Source: Bdellovibrionales bacterium RIFOXYD1_FULL_53_11
GTDB lineage: Bacteria > Bdellovibrionota > UBA1018
Assembly: GCA_001770165.1 (NCBI GenBank)
Contig: MEQJ01000104.1
Span: forward strand, 12,521-61,327
Reading direction: 5' to 3'
DNA length: 48,807 nucleotides
Below, in pieces: positions 28,387 to 38,743 of this stretch (its first letter is position 1; each line of letters opens with the position of its first letter). The notes under the pieces are model-generated. The model ran no database searches, had not been told where the DNA came from, and saw only the letters and a list, made by a program, of their open reading frames with translations. Position numbers and translations under genes: made by a program.

Positions 28387-29859
28387 CTATTTGAAAATAT
28401 CTGTTGATCGTTCGGCAAACAAATACAATGGGGACCAGTACACCCCGAGCACCAGCACAGGAACAGCCAGAATCACCGCTATTGCCGCAAAAGCCGCAGG
28501 AGCCCGCTTCATTATATTGTTGCCGGAAACCGGCTCCTTAAGAAACATCGCCTTGATTATCCGGGCATAGTAATAAAGCGAGACCGCAGAATTAACAACG
28601 CCGGCAAGCGCAATCACATAATACCAGTACCCGGCCTTTTTAATCAGCGCGGCAAACAGATAGAATTTACCGATAAACCCGCCGAAAGGAGGGATGCCGA
28701 CAAGCGAAAAAAGAAATATCGTCATGAGCACCGCCAGAAGGGGCTGTGTTTTAGACAGTCCGTCATAGGTGCTTATTTCCTCGCTTCCACCCGCCGAAGC
28801 CCTTACCGACATTACCACGACAAAAGCCCCGAGGTTCATCAGCATGTAAACTGCCGCATAAAACATCACGGCACTGGTGCCATCCGGTGATCCGGCCGAA
28901 ACCGCCATCAACATGTAGCCCGCATGAGCAATGCTTGAATATGCCAAAAGCCTTTTGATGTTGTTTTGATGAATCGCCGCAATATTTCCGAGTGTCATCG
29001 TGGCGACGGAGATAATTCCGATAATGGCCGGCCACGGGATCGTACCGGCAGGAAGCGCCGAGATTAGAAACCGGATCAGAACGGCAAAGCCTGCTGCTTT
29101 CGGGCCGACAGACAGGATCGCGGCAACAGGCGTCGGAGCGCCCTCGTAAACGTCCGGGCACCACATATGGAATGGAACCGCCGCAATTTTATAAGCAAAT
29201 CCGGCAAAAACCATCATTACCGAAACAGATCCGATCAGCTTCGCGGAAGTTGTCGCACCACCCGCGAAAATCTGCTCCAGTCCACGTCCGATTTCCACAA
29301 TATCAAGAGAGCCGACAAGCCCGTAAAGATATGAAAAACCAAAAAGCATCAGCCCGCTGGCCAGCGCGCCATAAACCACGTATTTGAGCGCCGCCTCTGT
29401 TGAGCGCTTGTCGCGGCGCCGGAAGGCGACCAGCACATACGAGGCAACCGAAAGAAATTCGAGCGAAAGAAATATCATAAGCGCATTTGTGGCGCTTGAA
29501 AGCAGAAACATGGCAAGCGTCATGGCCAGAAGAATTGCGTAGTACTCCCCGTCCCGGTCACGCTCGACCTCATCAGAAAAATATGAAAAAACAACGGCAG
29601 CGCACACGGCCACGGCAAAAAGCGCCTTGAAATAAACAGAAAAAGCATCCGCATGAACCATTCCGCCGAACAAAAGACCGCTTGACGACGCGGGACAAAA
29701 CAGGCAAATGCCGGCGCCACACACCGTCACAAACGCTATTGCCGCAACAACAACTCTTTTTATGGGTTTTCGGGACAAGAACAAATCCGCCACAAAAGCG
29801 GCCAGAACGCCCGCGACCAGAACAATCTCGGGGCAGAAGGCCGTCAGATCCTGCTGCAT
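28387..29859 (-). CDS. nuoN: Complex I subunit N
   Basis: A 490-residue antiporter-like membrane subunit with about 14 helices; one of the three proton (or sodium) channels of complex I. Family segments include SLEFLSVASYVLVAF, KYVVYGALASGLMLFGFSYLYG, PFHMWCPDVYEGAPTPVAAILSVGPKAAGFA and NIKRLLAYSSIAHAGYMLM. ATG overlaps the nuoM end by 16 bases. Last gene of the operon; it faces the response regulator tail to tail, 17 bases apart. Confidence 0.96.
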   Translation of the reverse strand: MQQDLTAFCPEIVLVAGVLAAFVADLFLSRKPIKRVVVAAIAFVTVCGAGICLFCPASSSGLLFGGMVHADAFSVYFKALFAVAVCAAVVFSYFSDEVERDRDGEYYAILLAMTLAMFLLSSATNALMIFLSLEFLSVASYVLVAFRRRDKRSTEAALKYVVYGALASGLMLFGFSYLYGLVGSLDIVEIGRGLEQIFAGGATTSAKLIGSVSVMMVFAGFAYKIAAVPFHMWCPDVYEGAPTPVAAILSVGPKAAGFAVLIRFLISALPAGTIPWPAIIGIISVATMTLGNIAAIHQNNIKRLLAYSSIAHAGYMLMAVSAGSPDGTSAVMFYAAVYMLMNLGAFVVVMSVRASAGGSEEISTYDGLSKTQPLLAVLMTIFLFSLVGIPPFGGFIGKFYLFAALIKKAGYWYYVIALAGVVNSAVSLYYYARIIKAMFLKEPVSGNNIMKRAPAAFAAIAVILAVPVLVLGVYWSPLYLFAERSTDIFK

Positions 29860-31448
29860 ACCACATCCATAAGCGCGTGCAATGACTTGTTCATCAGATC
29901 AAACACCGGCAGCGGATAAAATCCGAATATTATGACCATGACACCAAGCGGATAAAGCGTGATGCGCTCGCGCCAGTTGAGATCCCAGAGAGTGCTCCAT
30001 TTGTCGTTGAGTTTGCCAAGAAACATCCTCTGTATGGTCCATAGATAATACGCCGCCGTGATAATCACCGCAGTTGCCGAAACCACAGTGAATAATCTGA
30101 ATTTTACAAAGGCCCCCGCAAAAACCAGAAATTCACCGATAAAACCCGCAAGTCCCGGAAGTCCGAGGCTTGCCATGAACGCAAGCCCCATGATGCCCGA
30201 ATATTCCGGCATCTTCTGCGCAAGACCGCCAAATCCTTCGATGTCCCTTGTATGCGCACGGTCGTATATCACCCCGGCTATCAAAAACAGCATGGGAGAT
30301 ATGAGCCCGTGACTAACCATCGTAAACACCGCCCCCGTGATCCCCTGCGGGGTCATGGCGGCCATTCCCAAAAGCACAAAGCCCATATGACTTACCGACG
30401 AGTATGCGATCATCTTCTTGAGATCTTTTTGTGCAAGGCAGACAAATGCGGCATAAACAATATTGATCATCCCGAACACCGCGATCGTATGCGCGGCCCA
30501 GTTGGCCGCATCTGGAAGCATCTGAAAATTGAACCGGAGCATTCCATAGGCACCCATCTTGAGAAGAATGCCGGCCAGGATCACCGAGATGGGCGTGGGC
30601 GCCTCAACGTGCGCATCCGGCAGCCATGTGTGAAACGGAAACATTGGAACTTTGATCGAAAAGCCGATGAAAAGCCCCACAAACACGATTTTTGAAAAAG
30701 CAAAACCCAGAACCGGCGCGGCGCCGGCAAAAAAACCCGCCTGGCCCATGGCCGAAAGCGCCATTATGTTGAAGGTGTGCTGCGCCGGAGTCCCGTCAAC
30801 AAGCGTTGACGGGCCGGACGCATAATAAAGACCAATCATGCATAAAAGCATGAGCACTGATCCCGCAAGCGTATAAAGAAAGAATTTAATCGCAGCGTAT
30901 TCTTTGCGCGGCCCCCCCCAGATACCAATCAAAAAATACATTGGAAGCAGCATGAGTTCCCAGAAAATATAGAACTGGAAGAAATCAAGAGCGCAAAACG
31001 TTCCAAGCATTCCGGTTTCAAGCAGTAAAAACATCACCATGTACCCCGGCACCTTCTTACCGGTAAAATGCTGCCCCTCGATTTTTCCCCACCAGGGAAC
31101 AGAGGCGATCATGGCTACAAAAGTTATGAGCGCGGTAAGCAGAACCATTGTAATGGATATCCCGTCAACGCCCATGAAATATTCGATGTTGAACTGTCTC
31201 ATCCAGACAAAGTGATGGACAAACTGCATGCCCGTGGAATTGCCGTCAAAGCCGGCCCACAGCCGCACAGCAAGCAAGAGCACTCCAAGCGTACTGACAA
31301 ACGCTATGGCACGCGACACATTGTCCAGGGCGGCCTTGGACAAGGAAAACACGTAATTCAGGATAACAAGCCCGATAATCAACCCCGCGCCAATCATGGG
31401 CAGGAAGGTCATCCAGGTAAGCAGTGTTGAAGTTGTTTGATATTCCAT
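29844..31448 (-). CDS. nuoM: Complex I subunit M
   Basis: A 534-residue antiporter-like membrane subunit. FFQFYIFWELMLLPMYFLIGIWGG carries the conserved membrane glutamate, and FHTWLPDAHVEAPTPISVILAG, KKMIAYSSVSHMGFVLLGM are standard NuoM motifs. The gene lies 16 bases after nuoL. Confidence 0.97.
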   Translation of the reverse strand: MEYQTTSTLLTWMTFLPMIGAGLIIGLVILNYVFSLSKAALDNVSRAIAFVSTLGVLLLAVRLWAGFDGNSTGMQFVHHFVWMRQFNIEYFMGVDGISITMVLLTALITFVAMIASVPWWGKIEGQHFTGKKVPGYMVMFLLLETGMLGTFCALDFFQFYIFWELMLLPMYFLIGIWGGPRKEYAAIKFFLYTLAGSVLMLLCMIGLYYASGPSTLVDGTPAQHTFNIMALSAMGQAGFFAGAAPVLGFAFSKIVFVGLFIGFSIKVPMFPFHTWLPDAHVEAPTPISVILAGILLKMGAYGMLRFNFQMLPDAANWAAHTIAVFGMINIVYAAFVCLAQKDLKKMIAYSSVSHMGFVLLGMAAMTPQGITGAVFTMVSHGLISPMLFLIAGVIYDRAHTRDIEGFGGLAQKMPEYSGIMGLAFMASLGLPGLAGFIGEFLVFAGAFVKFRLFTVVSATAVIITAAYYLWTIQRMFLGKLNDKWSTLWDLNWRERITLYPLGVMVIIFGFYPLPVFDLMNKSLHALMDVVCSRI

Positions 31449-31464
31449 GCGATCAGTCCCTCAC

Positions 31465-33579
31465 TCAGCCAAACAAGATAAAATTCATTATAACAAGCGC
31501 TATGGCCCCGCTTATTGCAATATAAAGATATGTGCGCAGATTGCCGGTCTGAACGAGCCTCAGCGCCGAGCCCATTGAGGCAATTGACCACGCCGTGCCA
31601 TTTACCGCGCCATCCACAACGTGTGTATCGGTCAACCCATGCACCCGTCCAACGAGCCTCCCGAAAAGGCCCGCAAAATTGACAAGCGCATCCACTATGT
31701 TGCGGTCTATCCAGTCACAGATCTTTCGAAACCACATGACAAAACCGACAAAAACCGCATCATAAATTTCATCAACATAATACTTGTTATAGACCAGCCT
31801 GTGTATGCCGCAAACCAGTGGATGTTTGCTTTCAATAAGCCGGGAAGGCGCTGCATTGCGGTTGTCACGATAAAGCCATCTGGCAAACGCCCAGCCGGTA
31901 AGGGCAAGCGCAACCGAAAATATCATGAGCGCCCATTCGTGTCCGCTGCCATGACCGGCACTGCGGATGATCTCCGCCGATCCGCTGAAAACAGGATCAA
32001 GCCAGTGATGCAGATATGATGGCAAATGCCAGAGATGTGGCAGCCCGATAAACCCCGCTACAAGTGAAAACGCCGCAAGAACCACAAGAACGTGCGTCAT
32101 ATTGCGGGGGGATTCGTGAGGCTGGTGCCCGCCATGTCCGTTATGCCCGTGAGCTCCGCGATATTCGCCGGTAAACGTCATATAATATGATCTGAACATG
32201 TAAAATGCCGTGCAAACCGCGCCAAGCGCCCCGAGCGCCCAGATCATGAGCCCGCCGCCAGGAAAAAGAAGATTTCCGGAGTCAAAAGCCTTCCACAGGA
32301 TTTCGTCTTTTGAAAAGAACCCGGAAGTGAAAGGAAATCCCGCAATGGCACAACAGGCGATAAAATATGTCCATGCCGTGACTGGCATGAATTTCTTCAG
32401 CCCGCCCATGCGTCGCATGTCCTGCTCGTGATGGCAGCCAAGAATAACGCTGCCGGAACCGAGAAAAAGACAGGCCTTGAAAAAGGCATGCGTCATTACA
32501 TGAAAAATCGCCACCCAGTATGCGCCCACGCCAACACCGATAAACATGTACCCAAGCTGGCTCACGGTGGAATATGCCAGGACCTTCTTGATATCGTGCT
32601 GAAAAAAACCGATCGTCGCCGCAAACACGGCAGTTACCGCGCCAACAAGCGCGACCCAGCTCATTACCAGCGGACTGAGCGCAAACACAAAATGCAGTCT
32701 GGCCACCAGATATACCCCGGCAGTAACCATGGTGGCGGCATGGATGAGCGCGCTAACCGGCGTAGGGCCTGCCATTGCATCGGGAAGCCAGACATACAGC
32801 GGTATCTGCGCAGATTTTCCCATGGCGCCGACAAAGAACAAAATCCCGATCATCGAAATCAAGCTTAAGCCAAGCACGGTTTGAGACGAAAGAGCCTCCC
32901 GCACCGCGGGTTGGGCAAGTATCTCCTCGATATTCCTGAAAACAACGCTTGAACCGCCCGTTACGCCATGAATGCTCCAAAAAAGAAGCAAAAGCCCGAG
33001 CAAGAATCCAAAATCCCCGATCCGGTTGACAATAAACGCTTTCATGCCGGCAACAGCATTTTTCTTCTCTTTATACCAGAAGCTGATGAGCAGATATGAA
33101 CAAAGGCCAACACCCTCCCAGCCAACGAACATCAGGATAAAGTTGTCGGCAAGAACCAGCACGAGCATGGTAAACATGAAAAGATTGAGATAGCTGAAAA
33201 ATCTCCAGTAACTCGGCTCTTCATGCATATAGCCGACGGAATAAATATGAATCAGGGTGCCAACAAAAGTTATGAATCCGCACATCACCAGCGCAAGCGG
33301 ATCCATTAAAAAGGCCACCCCGGCGTCCACTGAACCAACCGGCATCCAGCTCCAGAGCGTTGTCGTCAGCACCCGCTCGTGGTGCGGAAGTGAAACAAGC
33401 CTGGCAAACGCCAGCACCGTAATTACAAACGAAATGCCCGGCATCAGGATTGCCGGAACATGGACTGCGGCATAACCAAATCTCTTTTGCATCCTGGCCC
33501 CGACAAACGCGTTGTAGGCCGCGCCCAGAAGCGGCAAAAGCGGAATCAGCGCCAGAAGCGGGTACTGTGTCATTGTCAT
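31465..33579 (-). CDS. nuoL: Complex I subunit L
   Basis: A 704-residue antiporter-like subunit with the long C-terminal lateral helix. FVGWEGVGLCSYLLISFWY, IPLYVWLPDAMAGPTPVSALIHAATMVTAGVYL and KKVLAYSTVSQLGYMFIGVG are typical. A His/Gly-rich cytoplasmic loop (GAHGHNGHGGHQPH, about residue 485) is a local oddity that might bind metal. Length is above the E. coli form (613). ATG overlaps the nuoK stop by four bases. Confidence 0.97.
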   Translation of the reverse strand: MTMTQYPLLALIPLLPLLGAAYNAFVGARMQKRFGYAAVHVPAILMPGISFVITVLAFARLVSLPHHERVLTTTLWSWMPVGSVDAGVAFLMDPLALVMCGFITFVGTLIHIYSVGYMHEEPSYWRFFSYLNLFMFTMLVLVLADNFILMFVGWEGVGLCSYLLISFWYKEKKNAVAGMKAFIVNRIGDFGFLLGLLLLFWSIHGVTGGSSVVFRNIEEILAQPAVREALSSQTVLGLSLISMIGILFFVGAMGKSAQIPLYVWLPDAMAGPTPVSALIHAATMVTAGVYLVARLHFVFALSPLVMSWVALVGAVTAVFAATIGFFQHDIKKVLAYSTVSQLGYMFIGVGVGAYWVAIFHVMTHAFFKACLFLGSGSVILGCHHEQDMRRMGGLKKFMPVTAWTYFIACCAIAGFPFTSGFFSKDEILWKAFDSGNLLFPGGGLMIWALGALGAVCTAFYMFRSYYMTFTGEYRGAHGHNGHGGHQPHESPRNMTHVLVVLAAFSLVAGFIGLPHLWHLPSYLHHWLDPVFSGSAEIIRSAGHGSGHEWALMIFSVALALTGWAFARWLYRDNRNAAPSRLIESKHPLVCGIHRLVYNKYYVDEIYDAVFVGFVMWFRKICDWIDRNIVDALVNFAGLFGRLVGRVHGLTDTHVVDGAVNGTAWSIASMGSALRLVQTGNLRTYLYIAISGAIALVIMNFILFG

Positions 33580-33887
33580 CCCCTCAGCCTCGAAGCATCA
33601 TCAACGTCAATGCTTTTGTTGAAATTCCTGTAAAGCGCGAAAACAATCGCCAGCGCAACGGTGACGCCTACGGCGGCCAGCGCAATGCCGAACAACGCAA
33701 ACACCTGACCCGCACGGTCATTGCCAAGATGCCGCGAAAACGCGACAAAATTGATGTTGGCCGCATTTATGATGAGCTCAATACCCATCAAAAGACCGAT
33801 GGCATTGCGCCTTGTAACAAGACAAAGCAGCCCGCATGCAAACAGCGCCGCCGAAAGAACCAGAAAATGCTGAAGCCCCGGATTCAT
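33576..33887 (-). CDS. nuoK: Complex I subunit K
   Basis: A 103-residue subunit with three membrane helices. The two conserved membrane acids are seen in GIELIINAANINFVAF and in the preceding and following helices (IALAAVGVTVALAIVFALYRN). ATG overlaps the nuoJ stop by four bases. Length is normal. Confidence 0.95.
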   Translation of the reverse strand: MNPGLQHFLVLSAALFACGLLCLVTRRNAIGLLMGIELIINAANINFVAFSRHLGNDRAGQVFALFGIALAAVGVTVALAIVFALYRNFNKSIDVDDASRLRG

Positions 33888-34396
33888 CTGCCCTGCTCCT
33901 TTCTGGCAACAACCACCGCGCCGATCAGCCCCACCAAAAGCACAATCGACACTATTTCAAATGGAAGCAGATATGCCCCGAGCAGGCTCTCACCGATGCC
34001 CGCAGTGGTCGGCAAAAACGGCTGTTGTGCCGGCTCCGGGCTTTTCCATGGCGCCCTTGCCGCCGCGCCGGCAAGTCCACAAAAAACCGCAGCAAACATC
34101 AAAAGGCCCGACCACATTGAAACTGATGTGTTTGTCCCTTTTGTGTCCGCAATCCTGTCAGTAAGCATGACGGCAAAGAGAATAAGAACAAGAATGCCGC
34201 CGACGTACAGCAGGAGCTGCGCAACCGCCAGAAAATCAGCCGAAAGCAACGCGTAGACCCCGGCAACACCGATAAACGCCGTCAAAAGTGCGAACACGGA
34301 ATAAATTATGTTCCTGGAAAGCGCGACCACCAGTGCGCTGACAACAATAAATCCCCCGGCCAGATAAAAGGCTATCGTGTGCGCCATCTCATTCAA
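33884..34396 (-). CDS. nuoJ: Complex I subunit J
   Basis: A 170-residue subunit with five membrane helices. RNIIYSVFALLTAFIGVAGVYALLSADFLAVAQLLLYVGGILVLILFAVML, read in its two halves, is the NuoJ pattern, including the pi-bulge helix with Tyr and Gly. The start overlaps nuoI by eight bases. Confidence 0.95.
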   Translation of the reverse strand: MNEMAHTIAFYLAGGFIVVSALVVALSRNIIYSVFALLTAFIGVAGVYALLSADFLAVAQLLLYVGGILVLILFAVMLTDRIADTKGTNTSVSMWSGLLMFAAVFCGLAGAAARAPWKSPEPAQQPFLPTTAGIGESLLGAYLLPFEIVSIVLLVGLIGAVVVARKEQGR

Positions 34397-34910
34397 CTCC
34401 CCGTCGAGAATCCAGCAACGCCTGCGTTATGGCGCCGCGCTCAATCGCGGCCGGCGGCGCATCCTTTGGCTTGAAGGGCAGGGCCCTCTCGCCCGGTTTG
34501 ATGAACGTCAGCACGAGATCCCCGATGTCCGGCGTCGTGGCCGCAAATAATGTCGTGTGATGAATGGCGTCCGTCGGACACTGCTCGACACAAAGACCGC
34601 AATACATGCATTTGGCCGCATCAACATCAAACCGGACGATGTGCCGCTCCTTTGTTTCGGAGTTTCTGTCAACCTCGATTGCAATAACCTCAATCGGGCA
34701 TGCCTTTTCGCAGGCAAGACAGGCGGTACAGATCCGCGTATCCACCTCAAGCAATCCGCGATAAGTCGCGGGAAGCGTTTTTTCCAGCGGCTCCGGAATC
34801 TTGTCCGGCCATTGAACCGTATAGGGCCGCCTGAAAAGCCAGCTGAATGTCACCGCCATCCCCTCGAGGACTGACATCATGCTTCGTTTTATGTTCGTGA
34901 AATATTGCAT
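34389..34910 (-). CDS. nuoI: Complex I subunit I, 2[4Fe-4S]
   Basis: A 173-residue iron-sulfur subunit of the connecting arm. The N-terminal amphipathic helix leads to two cluster motifs, CTACLACEKACPIEVI and CMYCGLCVEQCPTDAIHH. The open frame extends upstream to 35072 inside nuoH, but the ATG at 34910 (MQYFTNIKRS) fits the family and lies 13 bases after the nuoH stop. In a complex without NuoEFG this subunit is a likely docking point for reduced ferredoxin. Confidence 0.95.
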   Translation of the reverse strand: MQYFTNIKRSMMSVLEGMAVTFSWLFRRPYTVQWPDKIPEPLEKTLPATYRGLLEVDTRICTACLACEKACPIEVIAIEVDRNSETKERHIVRFDVDAAKCMYCGLCVEQCPTDAIHHTTLFAATTPDIGDLVLTFIKPGERALPFKPKDAPPAAIERGAITQALLDSRRGVE

Positions 34911-34923
34911 CGTGTCCGCCCGC

Positions 34924-36159
34924 TTACGGCAGCCGCCAGGGCGGATACCACATTGATTGCCCGGTAAGTTTTTTATAGTTTGCACTGTCCGCCCTGTAAT
35001 TGGCGACAATGCGCCAGATATAATAAAGGACAACCAGCGCCCCGACAAGAAAAGTGCAAAACCTGATTGCAATGCCCGCCGGTGAATCCCATGAAAACAG
35101 CGCCATAACAGTCATCGTGCCCAGAAGCGCCGCAAAAGCGCCGGGAATGAGATATTTCCAGCAAAGGTTCATCATCTGGTCCAGACGGAAACGCGGCAGC
35201 GTCCAGCGCAACTGCATCACAACCGTTACAAGCGCAAGCGTCTTAACTGAAAAAATCACAAACCCGAGCAGTATCCAGAGCCACCCGGAATAGGCTTCCG
35301 GCGCATTGACAAACGGTATTTTCCAGCCACCAAGAAAACAAAGAACCGAAATGGCGCTCATTATCCAGAGATTGGCCCACTCGGCAAAAAAGAAGACTAC
35401 AAATCTGAAGCCGGAATATTCCGTACAATACCCGGCAACCAGCTCGCTTTCGGCCTCGGGCAGGTCAAAGGGCGTGCGATTTCCTTCGGCAAGTGCTGCG
35501 ATGAAATAAATGACGAATGCAACAAGCGAAAAGGGGCTGTGGAACGCAAACCAGTCCCACGGCAGCCCGCCCTGGGCGTTAATTATGCCCTGCGTGGACA
35601 GGGTGCCGGCAAAAATCGCCACGGAAAGAAGGGCAATGCCTGCCGGAATCTCGTATGAAATAATCTGGGCCGCAGATCTAAGACCGCCAAAAAGCGACCA
35701 CTTCGAATTTGAAGACCAGCCGCCAAGCATGATCCCGAGCACCACAAAAGACGTTATGGCCATCAGATAAAAAATCCCGACGTCAAGATCCGCCGCCACA
35801 AGATGCGCGCCGAAGGGAAGAACCACAAATGTCCCGAACATCCCGGCAAAAACAAAATAGGGGGCAATCCTGAATAGTATCGGATCGGCTCCGGCCGGAA
35901 CAAGATCCTCTTTCATAACGAGCTTGAGACCATCGGCCACGAACTGGAAAAGCCCCTGCGGCCCGACCCTGTTGGGCCCCACGCGGCTCATGATACGGCC
36001 GGCAATCCTGCGTTCGACATAACTTGCAAGTCCTGCAAAAAGTGAAGCAAAGGCAAGAAGCGCCAGCGCCGCGACAAGCGCGCCGGCGATATATGCCAAC
36101 CATGCGTGCTCAAACGCCGGAATGAACTTATGGATGAATTCCTGCGTTAGTTTCCACAT
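34924..36159 (-). CDS. nuoH: Complex I subunit H
   Basis: A 411-residue membrane subunit that forms the quinone channel with NuoB and NuoD. YVERRIAGRIMSRVGPNRVGPQGLFQFVADGLKLVMKED and EGNRTPFDLPEAESELVAGYCTEYSG, seen in parts, are near-universal NuoH motifs. It is longer than E. coli NuoH (325); the extra length is in the N-terminal helix and the last about 60 residues. Two bases after nuoD. Confidence 0.97.
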   Translation of the reverse strand: MWKLTQEFIHKFIPAFEHAWLAYIAGALVAALALLAFASLFAGLASYVERRIAGRIMSRVGPNRVGPQGLFQFVADGLKLVMKEDLVPAGADPILFRIAPYFVFAGMFGTFVVLPFGAHLVAADLDVGIFYLMAITSFVVLGIMLGGWSSNSKWSLFGGLRSAAQIISYEIPAGIALLSVAIFAGTLSTQGIINAQGGLPWDWFAFHSPFSLVAFVIYFIAALAEGNRTPFDLPEAESELVAGYCTEYSGFRFVVFFFAEWANLWIMSAISVLCFLGGWKIPFVNAPEAYSGWLWILLGFVIFSVKTLALVTVVMQLRWTLPRFRLDQMMNLCWKYLIPGAFAALLGTMTVMALFSWDSPAGIAIRFCTFLVGALVVLYYIWRIVANYRADSANYKKLTGQSMWYPPWRLP

Positions 36160-36161
36160 GA

Positions 36162-37325
36162 TCAGCGGTCAACCTCCGGAGCCACCACATCCAGGCTCCC
36201 GATTATCGCGACAAGATCCGCGATCATTACGCCCTTTGAAAGACTTTCAATTATTGACATCGCAGTGAAGGATCCTGTTCTGATCTTGACACGGTACGGC
36301 TTTGAAGAAACCCCGTCACTAACAACATAATATCCGAGCTCGCCGCGCGGAGCCTCAACCGCGGCATACGTCTCGCCGACTGGTGGTTTTATGACCCTTG
36401 GAACTTTTGAGCGGATTTCGCCCGCGGGCAGTGCCACCAGGGCCTGCCTCAGAATTTTGCATGATTCGCGCATCTCAAGCACCCGGACGACAAAACGGTC
36501 ATAACTGTCTCCGACCGCGCCGCGAAACCCCTTGCCAAGCACTATGTTGAAATCGAATCTGTCATAAACTGAGTACGGCTTGTCGCGCCTGAGGTCCCAG
36601 TCCACCCCGCTGGCGCGGAGATTGGGGCCGACAAGGCCGTATCCGGTCGCGTTTTGAGCACTGATCGCGCACACATCCGCCAACCGGTGGACAAATATTT
36701 CGTTGTGGGTGATCAGCCTGTCAAACTCATCAATAATCGGTTCGAAATGATCCAGCCAAAGCAATATTTTTCCGGCAAGCGTGGCCGGCAGGTCGTGCGA
36801 CACTCCGCCAATCCTGCAGTAGTTGTATGTCAGCCGGGACCCGCAAAGCTCCTCGGTGATCTCATTGATATATTCCCGCTCCCTGATCCAGTGGATAAAC
36901 GGCGTAACCGCACCAATGTCCATGGCCATCGATCCGGTGGCGACAAGATGGCTGGCAATCCTGTTGAGTTCGCATGCGATCACCCTCAGAAACTCCGCGC
37001 GCTCGGGAACCACATAGCCGGCAAGTTTTTCTACGGCCATTGCATATGCCTGGTTGGCCGCCATTGCGGCGAGATAATCGATCCTGTCCGTAAACGGCAT
37101 GAACCCGGCATATTCCGTCTGTTCCGCAAGCTTTTCGATCCCGCGATGCAAATATCCGATATGCGGAACCGCCCGATGCATGACTTCGCCATCTGTGACC
37201 AGCAGGAAGTTCAGCACTCCGTGGGTTGAAGGATGCTGTGGTCCCATGTTCACCAGCATCTCGCCCTCAACCGGCTCCCTGAGGATACGAAGCTCATCGA
37301 TATTTTTAAGCTCCTGCTTGATCAT
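36162..37325 (-). CDS. nuoD: Complex I subunit D
   Basis: A 387-residue subunit, the evolutionary relative of [NiFe]-hydrogenase large subunits, which shapes the quinone site. [36 protein letters not shown] and [10 protein letters not shown] are classical; the nickel-binding cysteines of hydrogenases are absent, as in all NuoD. It is separate from NuoC. ATG overlaps the nuoC stop by four bases. Confidence 0.97.
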   Translation of the reverse strand: MIKQELKNIDELRILREPVEGEMLVNMGPQHPSTHGVLNFLLVTDGEVMHRAVPHIGYLHRGIEKLAEQTEYAGFMPFTDRIDYLAAMAANQAYAMAVEKLAGYVVPERAEFLRVIACELNRIASHLVATGSMAMDIGAVTPFIHWIREREYINEITEELCGSRLTYNYCRIGGVSHDLPATLAGKILLWLDHFEPIIDEFDRLITHNEIFVHRLADVCAISAQNATGYGLVGPNLRASGVDWDLRRDKPYSVYDRFDFNIVLGKGFRGAVGDSYDRFVVRVLEMRESCKILRQALVALPAGEIRSKVPRVIKPPVGETYAAVEAPRGELGYYVVSDGVSSKPYRVKIRTGSFTAMSIIESLSKGVMIADLVAIIGSLDVVAPEVDR

Positions 37326-37822
37326 GACGGCGGCGCCCCCCGCTTCTTTTCAACAGGATTGTGCCTGCTGTGACTAATGCCATGATATTCCGTTGGCGGA
37401 ACGTAGTCCTTGCGAAGCGGATATCCAAGCCAGTCGTCGGGAAGCAGCAGCTTCCGGGGGTCGCTGTGTCCTTTGAACAGCACGCCAAGCAGTTCGGCGC
37501 ACTCGCGCTCGTGCCAGTTGGCCGTTTTCCAGACGTTTTCTAATGTAGAAATTTCGGGCTTGTTCCTGTCTAGCGCCGTCTTGATGACCAGAAAATGTTT
37601 TTTTCCGTATGAAGCAAGGTGCAACACGATCTCAATCCTGCCCGGGTGGTCCACCCCCGAAAGGGCGATCAGCGCCTTGAAGTCCAGCAGGGGATTGTCG
37701 CGGCAGAAAAGAGCGATTTTTTCAATCTCGCCGGGATCAGCAACAACCGTGCCGGGGGCCGCCTCTTTTACGGTCTCCCCGAACTCCGCTTTCAACGTTT
37801 TCACGATGTCTTCAAAATTCAT
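37322..37822 (-). CDS. nuoC: Complex I subunit C
   Basis: A 166-residue 30-kDa-type subunit. The conserved segment [36 protein letters not shown] lies at residues about 103-140. It is a short form without extension. ATG overlaps the nuoB stop by four bases. Confidence 0.94.
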   Translation of the reverse strand: MNFEDIVKTLKAEFGETVKEAAPGTVVADPGEIEKIALFCRDNPLLDFKALIALSGVDHPGRIEIVLHLASYGKKHFLVIKTALDRNKPEISTLENVWKTANWHERECAELLGVLFKGHSDPRKLLLPDDWLGYPLRKDYVPPTEYHGISHSRHNPVEKKRGAPPS

Positions 37823-38286
37823 GCGGACGCCCCAACCGTGCGCAGATATTTTTCCTTCATCATGCGCTCCTGCAATTTGATCAGCGCATCGGCAAGCGCT
37901 TCGGGCCTGGGCGCGCAGCCGGGTATATAAAGATCAACCGGAATGATCTTGTCCACTCCCTTTACAACCGAATAACTTCCCTGAAAAAGTCCGCCGCAGT
38001 TTGCGCAGCTGCCCATTGCAATTACGTACCGGGGCTCGGCCATCTGCTCATATAACAGGCGCACGCGTTCGGCCATCTTGTAGGTGATTGTCCCTGCCAC
38101 GATCAGAAGATCCGACTGTCTCGGGGTTGCGCGGGGAACCGCGCCGAATCTGTCGACGTCGGTCCTTGGCCCGCCGGTCTGCATGAGTTCAATGCCGCAG
38201 CACGCGGAAGCAAAAAGCAGATACCAGATCGACGACTTGCGCCCCCAGTTCAAAAACCATTCGGTATTCGTGAAGATACATTCCAT
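37819..38286 (-). CDS. nuoB: Complex I subunit B
   Basis: A 155-residue subunit that holds the terminal cluster N2 next to the quinone site. Ligands are seen in ACCGIELMQ (adjacent cysteines), [17 protein letters not shown] and [12 protein letters not shown]. Eleven bases after nuoA. Length and motifs are normal. Confidence 0.96.
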   Translation of the reverse strand: MECIFTNTEWFLNWGRKSSIWYLLFASACCGIELMQTGGPRTDVDRFGAVPRATPRQSDLLIVAGTITYKMAERVRLLYEQMAEPRYVIAMGSCANCGGLFQGSYSVVKGVDKIIPVDLYIPGCAPRPEALADALIKLQERMMKEKYLRTVGASA

Positions 38287-38297
38287 TTCAAGGCTCC

Positions 38298-38699
38298 TCA
38301 GGCGTCGTGATCCAGTTTTTTAAGCCAATCGAGATCACCCTTGCGCCACACGTAGGCCAGCCCAACCAGAAGTATGCCGACGAAAAGCGCAAGCTCTGAA
38401 TAAACAAGCGCGGCTTTTCCCGCCTTGACCCAGGCCGAAAAAACCGTCGCAACCGGAAATGTAAAAGCGATTTCAACATCAAAAATCAAAAAAACAAGCG
38501 CGATTATGTAAAACCGCGGATTGAAATTGAACCAGGCCTTGCCGATCGGTCGCTCTCCACATTCATATACCGATGCCTTTTCCCTTGATGGCCTGCGGGG
38601 CCTCACAAACCGGCCCGCAACGAGCACGCCAAATACAAACAAAAAAGCGAGCGACAGGAAAACCAGAACCGAGACAAAACCAAACTCGAATTCAGACAT
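38298..38699 (-). CDS. nuoA: Complex I subunit A
   Basis: A 133-residue subunit with three membrane helices. [35 protein letters not shown], read in parts, is the NuoA hallmark with its conserved acid pair and Cys loop. First gene of the operon A-B-C-D-H-I-J-K-L-M-N. ATG at 38699; AAGGAT lies 13 bases before it. Confidence 0.95.
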   Translation of the reverse strand: MSEFEFGFVSVLVFLSLAFLFVFGVLVAGRFVRPRRPSREKASVYECGERPIGKAWFNFNPRFYIIALVFLIFDVEIAFTFPVATVFSAWVKAGKAALVYSELALFVGILLVGLAYVWRKGDLDWLKKLDHDA

Positions 38700-38743
38700 T
38701 TTCTATGAATTATCCTTTTGATGCGCAAGCATATACGAGTGTC

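Noticed and set aside
33450-34256. Long plus-strand open frame across nuoL-nuoJ (about 268 codons)
   Set aside because: It lies antisense to three clear nuo genes, has no family pattern and no ribosome site.
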